Part shown: positions 43,601-53,415 of the stretch, one piece after another | Numbering within the stretch: the first letter of the stretch is position 1 | How the letters are laid out: each line of letters starts with the position of its first letter | Source of the DNA: Flaccisagitta enflata | Lineage: Eukaryota; Chaetognatha; Sagittoidea; Aphragmophora | Direction of reading: 5' to 3' | Assembly: GCA_965153355.1 (NCBI GenBank) | Contig: OZ231127.1 | Coordinates: forward strand, 44,702,001 to 44,766,000 | DNA length: 64,000 nucleotides | Notes under the pieces: model-generated | What the model was told of the DNA's origin: nothing | The model's input: the letters and a program-made list of their open reading frames with translations, nothing else | Database searches by the model: none | Position numbers and translations under genes: made by a program

Positions 43601-46600
43601 AAAAAAGGAACCAGGGTGTCCATATCCCCAGCTGAGCCCCTTTATCCTAATTAGGGGGGTGGGAGAAAGGTGAATTTTTACTAAAATTGGTTAAGGTTAT
43701 AATTACTTCTTAATGATTAAAGGGAAAAAGCCTTCATCTTCAAAGAAGATATATCATGGGATGATAGGTCACCATGAGGGGTAAAAGGTTTTGTACATGT
43801 CCATAAAAATTAATAAAAATTGATATAATTAATATAATTTGATATAATAACAAACCATTCAGCTTCTGGTCATCAGTTGGTGTCCTGTACCCAAAAAAAG
43901 GGTTTCGCCCCATATATACATACATATTTAAAATACACATGTATATATCCACCAAGACCCAAGTACAGGTGGGGCACACCTTGAAGGTGTCCTTCACTGC
44001 ATGGTTTGTAGAATATAGAAATCATCAGGGACACGCCATGACATCAAAAAGAATATCATGAGTTTTCCCAATTATTTTCAAAATTCTTTATTATAGGAAA
44101 AAATCTTTTTTAAAAAAATATATTAGGAATAATAATTAAAACTATAGTAAAACCTAGGTGTTTGGCTATGGCAGAGGGAGGAATGTTAAGAAAGTTTTAA
44201 CAAGTTTTAACAGGTTTTAACAAAGTTTAACAAAGTTTAACCGGCCAAAAATTAAAGAGGAACCCGTTAAAACTTGTTAAAACTTTAAAATTAAAAGAAA
44301 ATGGTGTTAAAACTTGAAATGGCCTGTTAAAACTGGTCATGACAAGTCGTGTTAAAACATGTTTCATGGTTCCCTGTGTTAAACTTTGTTATTTGTGTTA
44401 AAACTGGTTACCTGTGTTAAACATGTTACTTGATATACCATGTTAAACTAATAATTTGTGTTAAAACTGGTTACCTGTGTTAAACCATGTTAAACTTTCA
44501 CGTGTTAAAACTTGATGTGATGTTAAAACACCTAATCAGTGTTAAACAGAATTCTAACTGGGAGTGTTAACAATGGTTTTAACAACTCTTAGATTTCAAA
44601 AAGATTTTAACAGGGTTTTATAAGAAATTTTACACCCTTTTCGCACTAAAGGCACCCTTTTAAGCCGGTTTTAACACGGTTGCAAAATTAAAGGGGTGCC
44701 CAATGTTAAACTTTGTTAAACTTTGTTAAAACCTGTTAAAACTTGTTAAAACTTTCTTAACATTCCTCCCTCTGCTATGGTCTACGACAAGTGGGTCAAA
44801 AGATTCTCATAGCCTCCCACCAATACTGTTCTCTGAAAAATATTAAAAAACATTAGAGAAATATTGGAAAATAATAAAAGAATTTAATGTAAATTGCCTA
44901 AGTCCTAGCAACATACTACTACATAAATAAGCTAATATCTCATAAACCAGACTTCAGATTTAATTCGAATTTTGCAGGGGTTGTTTATTTAGTACCCTCT
45001 ACTTGTATACCAAATTAAAAAAAAATTCATAAACCTTTACTACCCTCTACCTATGTAAACCACCTAAGTCCCAGCTAAATATTGCTACAAAAATAATAGG
45101 CAAAGGGTAGTAAAAGTTTATGAATTTTTCTGAAAATTGGTACACAAGCTCACATTGACATAAAAATACCACTGGTAAAGTTTCATGAACTTCTGAAGTC
45201 TGGTTCAAAAGATATGAGAAGGTTTTAAACGAACGAACAAACGAACAACAGACAAGGCATCACTGCTATCACATAGTCACCGACGAAAACTGTTCGTCGG
45301 GGACAAAAAACACTTAAGTATTTGAAATACGCGCTCTCAAAATGACACTTACCATGCGCGTTATCCACTTCGAAGTAAGTGACGGTAAATCGCATATCCT
45401 CCATGAACTCCTCGACTACCTCTTTTAATTCCTCGTCATCGTCACCTTCCAAAACCCGCTTCTTCAGTTTCTCCTTCAACTTGGACTTGTTAGCGCGGTC
45501 CAACGAAGCCGTGCCCTCCACGTCGGCGATTACAGCGTCCAGACGCCGCGTATTACTGGCGATTTCCGTTACAAACGCCTCCACGATTCGGCGTCGGCGT
45601 CTTTGCCGACGTCCTTTTAAAAAAGAATCCCCGTCAACGTCGTCGTTAAAGCCTTCTTTGGAGTCTGGGTAGTAAATTTCTTTTTTATCGTCTTCGTCAT
45701 TGTCGGTTAACGACTTTTTATCGTCCTCCATCAAAAGCGTCCGCAGTTTAGCGCGTTTGCTGTAGTGCAGATGACGATAAGTTAATTCCTTCTCTTTCAA
45801 TACTTCGTCAATAAGCCGCTCATAATCATTTTCATCATTATCGTCATCGTTGTGGTCGTTGCCATCATCGCCGTCGTCATCACCGTCGTCTTCGTCATCG
45901 TCGTTGTCGTCGTCATTATTCTTTAACTTCGTTTCTTTCAGCTCTTTGTATTGAGCTTTCTCAGAGTCATTTTGCTCTTCCTCCACCTGTCCTTCAGTGA
46001 GGTCAACGTTACTAACGGTGGATGTTGAGTCGTTGGAAGATTCGTCGATCTCGATTTTGGAGGTATCTATTTTGGTCAACACTGGCCGCCAAATTCCATT
46101 TTTGGATGTTTTCTCTCCGTCAGCGTCTATAACGGATTGATCCCCTCTCGCTATCAATGGATACCCAACACCATCACCCGCCAAAGTTGTGCATTCACCA
46201 CCATCTTCCACCACATCCTCCCCGTCGTCGAATTTTCTCTTGATTTGATCATTTGATCCGTTTGTCAAGGCCAGCCTCGGCGAATCTGAAGCAGTTTTAT
46301 GCTCGCTGCCGACGGCGCGGTTTGTATCAGTCGGATCAGCGTCAAAATGAGAGGAGGAGGAGGAGCTGGGATTTGCACTAGGAGAGGGGCCGATGACTTG
46401 ATCGACAAACTCCTTCACCACGATAGCCTTGTCCTTAACGTCGAGCGATCCCAGATCGTTGAGACGTTGGGACAGTTGGTTTCTCTGTTTGACCGAGAGC
46501 GCGACGCGACGATGGAAAAGCATGCGTTGAATCAGACGCTCATTGGCTTCCTTTACGTTGCCGGAACTGGCGGCGATCTTGGAATGGGGCGATGGTGGCG

Positions 46601-47665
46601 CTGGAAGAGGCGTGGAACAATTTGACGCAAAATTCGCTTTCAGTCGGTGATTGGAAGCGTCGGCAACAGATGAATGCAATTGATTTGAAGAGGTTGACGA
46701 GTCTGCGACGGAAACGGGTGTTGAAGAGGCGACGCCGCGACGCTGCTGCTGCAAAACGGAAGCCAAAGCGGATCGTGCGGCGGCGAAGGAACCACCGCAA
46801 ATGTCTATTGCCGAATTCGGCGACCAGGTGGCGTCAGATTTGGCGTTGGTCGACGAAGGAGAAGTCGCAGATTCGCGAAGAAGCGTGAAGTCGGCGAATT
46901 TTTTGGGTCTCCCGGTGATTCGCTTCGCTCGCCGGCCAGTTGGAACGCCGCTGCCGCTTCCGCAGTTGCTGCCAAAGGCGTTTCCGTTAACAGGAAGCGT
47001 TGTTGAAGGAGCTGGCGTCGTGTCTCCATCGTCATAATCTGTTGGGCCAGAAACTCCCTCTGTCGGTTCATCGCGATGATTGGAGTCGGAGCTTTGTGAT
47101 ATCTTTCGTCGCTTCGCGTTTAGCGACAAGCCTTTCGTTGGCGGTTTTGTCGAGGACACTTCGTTATCGTCATCTGTCGTTGATACGCGAGATGGAATGA
47201 AAACTCCTTTTGCGTCTTTTGAAATGACCAAAGTCCCGTTCTCAGTTTTGATCGGCGAGGATTTCTGGTCACCGGAAGCATCATCAGATGGATCAACCTT
47301 GGCCTCCTCGACGACAACCGGTCGCTTCGGGGCGTTGATGAAACGTCGATTGTTCTCCCACAAATTCAAAAGAAGTCGCGCGAAAACCTCGTCCGTTTTT
47401 ACGCCGCCCAGCGATCGAGATAGACGCCATCTGAGGGTGAATAAACAGTGCAATAAACAATTAAGGAAGGGGTGTGTGTGAATAGAAATGGCAGGTGATG
47501 TGAAACAGAGCGGCGAAGAAACCACGCATTCTTTTTTCGCAGAAATACAGCAAAATGTCATATTACCTGTCGAATTCACCTCCGATGGAGACAATCCTTT
47601 GATTGAAGCATTCAGAGCATGCCACCTGAGACGACTCCAACATCATGTCGTAACAGTAATAAGAA
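34638..47665 (-). CDS. Large C2H2 zinc-finger nuclear protein (5' end not found)
   Basis: Three exons joined in frame: 47567-47665, 45353-47430, 34638-39241 (stop at 34638), about 2,260 residues with the N-terminus missing. The middle exon encodes an AT-hook-like AKRITGRPKKF, a Leu/Arg helical motif repeated three times (VKQRNQLSQRL; SKRAKLRTLL; NKSKLKEKL) and acidic stretches. The last exon encodes four zinc fingers: CRQC...HMRSVH, CAKC...HDC (C2HC), CPYPNC...HKRRH, CDLC...HVRRTH. It continues with a long Asp/Glu-rich region, a Ser/Thr/Pro-rich region and a conserved-looking C-terminus ending DNRKIKFVIE. The junction DNAH|VSKRRSD keeps frame across a 6.1-kb repeat-filled intron. Likely a DNA-binding transcriptional regulator. 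I recognise no named orthologue. Confidence 0.8.
39376..39475 (+). repeat. Family C 5' hairpin, solo copy
   Basis: AAAGCTTCAAAATTACAGTC, then CCCGACTGGGGAC, then the complementary arm, followed by GCGTAAACGCAACTCGA and GATACACGACAA exactly as at 1557 and 30827. It is followed directly by the TIR element at 39492. Confidence 0.8.
39492..41902. mobile_element. 2.4-kb TIR element with 6-bp target duplication
   Basis: Left end CAGGGGCTGGAAAGCTAAAA and right end TTTTAGCTTTCCAGCCCCTG are exact inverted repeats. The flanks are TTCAAT at 39486-39491 and 41903-41908. Subterminal zones are rich in TTTTAGC/GCTAAAA. The interior is mostly an 18-bp minisatellite with a 218-bp unique spacer (40079-40296). 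No transposase. Lies in the zinc-finger gene intron. Confidence 0.9.
39838..41335. repeat. 18-bp minisatellite in two blocks
   Basis: The unit ACTCTGAAACACGCAAAT repeats about 13-14 times before 40079 (the earlier copies read GCTAATACT) and about 57 times in 40297-41330, almost without variation. Because 18 is divisible by three, the array is open in both directions, giving false Ser/Glu/Tyr/Leu/Arg/Val-repeat proteins of up to 383 residues. Confidence 0.95.
41909..42836. repeat. Family C 5' part: AT-rich tract and 19-bp array
   Basis: ATTGTTTTAATGAT and GATAATGATAACAATAGTGG start the segment, as at 57289. An AAATTTTC-rich tract (41990-42180) follows, then about 30 copies of the 19-mer AGTTGAAGATGATGACAGT (42185-42836), interrupted near 42500-42610. 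Spurious His/Leu/Ser ORFs arise from the array. Confidence 0.85.
42837..43260 (+). repeat. Family C body, copy in the zinc-finger gene intron
   Basis: CTTGAAATCCATGATGGCAA (one 22-bp unit), AAATCAGAATGTAAT, then two body units with GTAACATATTACTAC and AATTTTGCAGGGG. It ends inside a unit without the 3' stem-loop. Confidence 0.8.
43261..44165. other. Intronic sequence without recognisable features
   Basis: AT-rich, no conserved coding sequence. I see no repeat shared with the rest of the window. Confidence 0.5.
44172..44774. mobile_element. 603-bp TIR element with 6-bp target duplication
   Basis: Ends CAGAGGGAGGAATGTTAAGA and its exact complement. The inverted match continues about 70 bp through GTTTTAAC repeats. 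CTATGG flanks both sides (44166-44171, 44775-44780). The interior is dominated by GTTAAAAC/GTTAAACT words. Similar logic to 39492-41902 (CAG-GG ends, 6-bp duplication, short-word-rich subterminal zones), though the words differ. Confidence 0.92.
44885..45304 (+). repeat. Family C body and stem-loop close to a splice donor
   Basis: Two body units (AATTTTGCAGGGGTTGTTTA) and the stem-loop at 45276-45304, then AAAAAA. It ends fewer than 50 bp from the donor of the zinc-finger gene's middle exon (GTAAGT at 45347-45352). Confidence 0.85.
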
Positions 47666-49719
47666 CTGACGCAAGACTAGAGCACATCCAAAGGCGACGT
47701 TAATCGCAGCATAGTTACGCGACCTAAGCAATAGTTCCGCATGAATCAGAAGATCGAAACATACATCCTGAAAATGGTCATCATCAAAAATGCAAATTCG
47801 AATAAGCAATGAAACGAAATGACTTTAAAAATCAATCATCAATGGTAAACTTCCGAAATCCACGAAGAATAAAAAGACGGGAAAAACAGTTCAGGTTTGA
47901 CTAATGATTGAAAGATTCAAAACAACGGTACACTGTGCCAGCAAGACAAAACAAAACCGAGCTCTCTAACAGCTAGTTGGTTGGATGTACATGTACAAGG
48001 AGCAAAAAGATATTTCATGATTTGCAAACTGAAAGTATGATCAGAAAAGGAGCGTGGCATCGAGGAGTCAGTTTCGAGAAAGAACTGCCAACCATTCACT
48101 GTCATAGACTTCAATTGTCACCGATGACGTTTCATTGACGATATTTATTATCACACGATCACGGCGCGGCCGCCACTATACTGACATAACTTTTACACCT
48201 GAGCTGTGGTTTTTTTTAATGAGCCACGATAAGAATTCAGCTTCTAAATGATGAAAATCCCTTTGTTACTTTTCTTTGGAGGCTTGTCAAAGTGACCGAT
48301 CGACAGGAGATAGATTAGAGTTACCGACTCACTGACGCAGCTCAATTTCTAGATCACATTTTCACCTCTGATCTACATAGTTCGAAAGTCAATCTAGGTG
48401 CCTAAGGTTTATCAATTATATAATCTACACAAAAACTCGAAGTTGAAAAATTAACAATGTATTTTGCCTTAAGTTTTCAACCACGCTAACTTATAAGCAA
48501 TTGCACGGGGTTCAAATTCCATTAATTCACCTGAGGCAAAATACGGAATTCTAAGGCACGTCTAGGATGATGGAAAGGAGAAGAGATTGATATTTTACGC
48601 AAAGTGAAGTAGATAATACTTGATAAGAGCAGGGGAAAGGGGCAACGGCGGAAAGGGCACCACAACTTGCGCAACATGCTGACATGATCCATACACAAAT
48701 AAGGATAAACTGGGCATGTAATGTGACAGTGGGTGGCTTAGGATGAATGGATCGCACTGTCTTACCTTGAAATTAAAGAGTAATGGCCGAAAAATTGTTA
48801 CATATACAGATATATCAACACTCTGCTCATCTCATTTACAACCCCGAATGCCTAATTTCGCAAATGAAATGGAAGCGTGAAAAAATGCACCTTATATACC
48901 CCACATTTGAATTAGAATTCACGAACGTGATAATGACCGATCATGAGCTGAGTTTGTTATCTATGATCAAAACCATTAAATGATGTCACGCTTTCAAATG
49001 TCAAGGCGAACTGTGCATCCTTGTGTTTAAAATTTTGGCAATGAAGTATAAGGCTTTAGCGTTATCCTCCCTCCAGTTTTACAGGGTGAAGGTAGAATGA
49101 GACTAAATAAGGCAACTTCCAACCTTGGGTACTCAGTACGTAAGAGACCACGTGAGAAACATTTCTGTGGAAAACATTTCTGTGGAAAACATCAGTAATT
49201 CGGTATGAAATTATTATTGTTAGTATTTTGGCCACACATTTTATTCTGGTCAGCCTAAAGTGCCCGAAAAATTCCGAATGAAAATCATGGTGTATAGTCC
49301 TTAAGTAAAAAAACAAGAAACTCTCCTAGCTATCTCAGAAGTAACATCATCAGCCGAAAGATAAACAATAGCGCGTCGCACGTATGTGCTTGGATATGGA
49401 AACTCGACCAACTTCATTCAAATGCCGCACCGACTGCTTGGTGCACTTAATGCGAATTTCTCACGCCCAACAATTTCTTAGACTTAGTCTTACCCAACAG
49501 CAAGAAAAGGAAATAAAGTAGGCTTCTCTCTCATTCTACACTTGATAGATTGTCTGAATAAGAAAGGTATTATTGCAGGAGTGACGAAATTCGCCAATTC
49601 ATGAATAGAAACTTGAAAGATGACACAAACAAGGAACCGGAGAAAAACTCGATCTCAAACACTTATGACATATCACATCAGAAACGCAAAATAAGGCGGA
49701 GGAGGAGGTGGTGGAAGAA
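47666..49719. other. Upstream region of the zinc-finger gene; missing 5' exon(s)
   Basis: The exon at 47567-47665 starts after a CAG acceptor at 47666-47668, so at least one earlier exon must lie in this interval or have a start I cannot recognise. A minus-strand run near 48007-48114 beginning MKSMTVNGWQFFLETDSSMP is protein-like, but I find no convincing donor linking it. Otherwise nothing is recognised. Confidence 0.35.
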
Positions 49720-49752
49720 AGAGAAGAGGAAGAGAGAGAAAGAGAGAGAAAG

Positions 49753-49808
<56 letters not shown>

Positions 49809-49823
49809 GAGTGAGAGAGAGAG

Positions 49824-49874
<51 letters not shown>

Positions 49875-50338
49875 AAGAGAGAGAGAGAGACCGACAGAAA
49901 GAGAGAGAGACCGACAGAAAGAGAGAGAGACTGTCAGAAAGAAAGAGAGACTGTCAGAAAGAAAGAGAGACCGTCAGAGAGACCAATAGACAGACAGGCA
50001 GAGACAGATAGACAGCGAGAGAGATCGACAGCTAGAGAGAGACCGACAGACTGAGAGACCGACAGACGGACAGAGAGACCAACAGAGGATAGACAGACAG
50101 ACCGACAAATACCGACAGACAGACAGATAGAGACCGACGGACAGACAGAGACCGACAAACAGACAGAGAAAAAGACCGACAGACAGAATAAAACACCGAC
50201 AGACAGACAGAGAAAAAGACCGACAGACAGACAGAGAAAGAGACCGACAGACAGACAGAGAAAGAGACCGACAGACAGACAGAGACTGACAGACAGAGAA
50301 AGAGACTGACAGAGAAACAGACTTACAGACAGACAGAA

Positions 50339-50379
<41 letters not shown>

Positions 50380-50420
50380 GAAAAAGAAAGAGGGAAAGAG
50401 AGAGAAAGAGATGAACATTT
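49720..50420. repeat. GA-rich and GACCGACAGACA array
   Basis: (AGAG)n and GAGAGAAA runs (49720-49865) grade into AGAGACCGACAGAAAG and GACAGACAGAGAAAGAGACC units, ending in GA-rich sequence near 50420. It resembles the 10480-11425 array in composition but not in unit. It lies between the RAP2 3' end and the zinc-finger gene. Confidence 0.92.
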
Positions 50421-51068
50421 CGTGGACAGTGCGAAAAGGCAAACGACAATAGGTTACAAATATAGATTTTAACAGCAATTCACTGCTCTCGAAAAAAGGA
50501 AATCTAGGTGGGGACGAGTGAGGGCATGAAAGAGTAAGATTTTCAAATGAATATGTCTCAGAAGTCGCGCAAAAAAAAAAATTTCCTCGGCAAATGACAG
50601 CGCTACTGACACGGATTGGAGCAAGCAGGTGCGTAACTTAAAAGCTTTAACGAGCTTGTACGTGTGACGTTTATCTTCAAGAAGGATACTTGAAAAAGTT
50701 TTCTTTAATTCACATCGTAGGAGCTGATTGTAGATGTAGGCGGATGCAAAATGAAATCCTATTCGTGATTTTCGGCCGACGGTACACATTTCCGAGGTCA
50801 GGTGGTACTTCAAGGTATTATGCAACAAAATATTTTAGGTGCCAACGCACAATTCGCCATAATTAAGAGGTCGAGGGAGAGTCTGAGAGAGCGTCGAGTC
50901 AGTGCGCGTAATACGAATACGTTTTTACTCCCACACACTTCCTCCTGCTCGTCTTCCTTTCCAACAATCCGCGATCGATCGATCGATGTCGCTCTATCAA
51001 TTATCCCTAATTAATCGCATCCACAAGAAGTCTTCTTTTCCAAAAATTCCGGGCTTTCTTTTTTTAAT
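50421..51068. other. 3' flank of RAP2; no gene seen
   Basis: Presumed RAP2 3' UTR and intergenic DNA. It includes a GATCGATCGATCGATG tetranucleotide run near 50972-50986. No canonical polyadenylation signal on the minus strand was evident close to the stop. Confidence 0.4.
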
Positions 51069-52245
51069 CTACAAGATGAGACAGCATGAGGTTTCGCTCT
51101 TGTCTTTTTGAGTCCTGGCGTTCATCTCCCTGACGATTTCGACGAACATGTCGTCCACGTTTTGATTCGTTTTCGCTGATGTTTCCATGAACGGCGCACC
51201 CCAAGACTCTGCCAACGAGCGGGACTCGGCCAACGTTACCTGCCAAGCATGGGAAAAAATATTAGTTAAATATTATAACCCAACAAAAATAGACAAAGAA
51301 CGACGCAGAAATGACAGCTACTTCGTTACGACGTGCGTTACTTCTTACCTGTCGATGTCGTTCCAAGTCGCTTTTGTTTCCAACCAAAATTACGGGAACG
51401 CGAACGTGGCCTGTGTCAAAGAATACGGGGATTGGTTGTAATGATCACCGAGTCCTAAACAATTTATTGCGCTTTAAAAATCATTATTCAAATCACACGA
51501 TTGGTGAAGCTTAACAATTTAACATACCTTTGACCCTCTGTATTTGTTCTTTCATGCTTTTAATGTCATGAAAGGTTTGGCGATTCGTGATGCTGAATAC
51601 GACGATGAAGCCTTGGCCATTCTTAATGTAGAGATCTCTCATGGAGGCAAATTGTTCGGTCCCGGCCGTGTCGAGAATCTCCAGCACCGAAGGCTGCCCT
51701 TCCACCTCGATCTCCTTCCTAAGCGCGGATGATGATATACAAATGACCAAGATGTATTGACGCTTAACTCATATCTCTTTACACAACGATTATTTGATAA
51801 AATGGGCATTAGTGCATATAATGACTTCCCCCGATTTCACCACTCCTAGAACAAGTGACGCAGGGTCACAATATCGTTAAGGACGGGTGGGCAGGGGCAT
51901 CCAACCGCCATCCACACTCCAACCTCAACCCTCACACACTCAAACATACACAAAAATTATCTAAAATGGGCACTTTCCGACTAAATCATTACGGACCAAC
52001 GGATGGAACGACAGACGGATGGACGATCGAACGGACCAAGCCTCTTATAGAATTGCGTGTCCGCAACTAAAAATGTAATTTGCATCGCTGTTAATGCAAT
52101 GCATTTCCGAACTATCTACGAACCGGTAGAAATCCTCTATCGTCGGGTCGTATTTTTCAATAAAGTTTCCGCTAACGAATTTGACTGACAGCGCGGACTT
52201 CCCGACACCGCCGCTGCCCAGAACCACCACTTTGTATTCGCGCAT
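51069..52245 (-). CDS. RAP2: RAP2 small GTPase
   Basis: Four exons: 52124-52245, 51528-51718, 51349-51410, 51069-51239 (TAG at 51069-51071), giving 181 residues against about 183 in vertebrates. RAP2 is a Ras-family switch that acts at membranes and recruits effectors when GTP-bound. Visible motifs: GSGGVGKS P-loop (10-17), switch [10 protein letters not shown] with Phe39 (RAP2-specific; RAP1 has Ser), DTAGTEQ with Thr61 in place of Ras Gln61 (57-63), NKSD (116-119), TSAK (145-148) and a C-terminal CaaX box CLIL preceded by another Cys, consistent with geranylgeranylation and possible palmitoylation. The start is the ATG of [10 protein letters not shown]. Intron 1 contains a family A repeat. 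Confidence 0.96.
51853..52073 (+). repeat. Family A repeat, copy 7 (in RAP2 intron 1)
   Basis: Starts AAGTGACGCAGGGTCACAAT as copy 1 does, contains GACGGGTGGGCAGGGGCATC, and ends ATTGCG-TGTC-CGCAACT plus AAAAA. It makes up more than half of the 405-bp intron. Confidence 0.85.
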
Positions 52246-53415
52246 TGTCACAGCTCGGATATCAACCGCTTCGATTATCTTTACAGAGCGCAATGTTCAT
52301 AGACGCTTGTTGATTTGTTGTTATGAGGATTATATTTTCCGGGCTTTTGAACGGTTAGAAGAAGACAATGTTCAGGAGTACGTTTCGAAGAGGAAGTAAA
52401 CACCGAAGGCAGTTTTTTTTTTAGTTTGAGCGTCGAGTTTCTTTAAATTCTGTTTTAAGCGGCAGGTGTAAATAAAATTAGCTCTGATGATTCGTATCCG
52501 TGTAAATCCAATTGGAGAGGATCGAAGCGGAGAATAGGAGGTGGCATTGATACGAAGATTAGGCTACGATATGTTTCACGAGATACAAGATCGGCACCGA
52601 TAACGTGATATTCTTTTAAGGCATTGAGGGCGAGAGTATAAGGCGCAAGACGGGTTGTTGTGGTGGTTAACGTAAGTGTACAGTTTTTTTTTCTTTTTAA
52701 GTTGTGTTTAACGAGTTAACCCGCTTGTTTTTTGTGTTTTTTTTATGATAGGCGCTTACGCCATCTCATTATCTGGGAAGCTTTTTTCTCTTCAGTTTCC
52801 ATCACAAGAATTTAAATGTCAAATAGTCAAAAAGTTAAATGATATTCTCCTTTAAGTTTTTTTTTAGCGAATTTGTCAACTAATGAAAACCTAAAAAGGT
52901 AAAATCGGTGACTAAGTGAAAGAAATAACCGGTTTTGGATCCAGCAGAACAAACTGGAAGTAAAAGCCCAACTTTAGCCGCGCGACAAATTACCAAGAAA
53001 TAAACGTAAGAATCTAATCTTCTAGTCCACGTAGTCTAAATAAGAATTGATTAAATTCTAGAATAGGCTATTTAAATTATCAATACAAAAGACAAAGCTA
53101 CACTGAAGTATCAACGATTGATTCTTTTCATCAGTCCCAAATAAATCAAAAAGATAACAAAAAGTTAGGTCTAACGGAATGTGTAAAATTGAGCTAAATC
53201 ACAAATTGGATAACGATGGATGACAACAATAAAAATCCAACATACGGTTAACGGGAATTTTGCGCCTGGAGCACCAAGACTATTTCTGATGTGTTTTATA
53301 TGCCACTGTTGCATAATAGATAAAATCAACGTTGAATGGTTAGAATTAAATATAGAGTAGTGCAGAAGTCGCAATTACTGGACATCTAAAAAATACACGA
53401 CTCTCCACCAATCAC
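52246..53415. promoter_or_regulatory. RAP2 upstream region / intergenic
   Basis: Sequence between the RAP2 ATG and the ARM-gene stop, so it should hold the RAP2 promoter and the ARM-gene 3' UTR. No recognisable gene, repeat family or clear core promoter motif seen. Confidence 0.4.

Noticed and set aside
48007-48114. Candidate first exon of the zinc-finger gene (MKSMTVNGWQFF...)
   Set aside because: No good donor in a phase that joins the exon at 47665; left unassigned.
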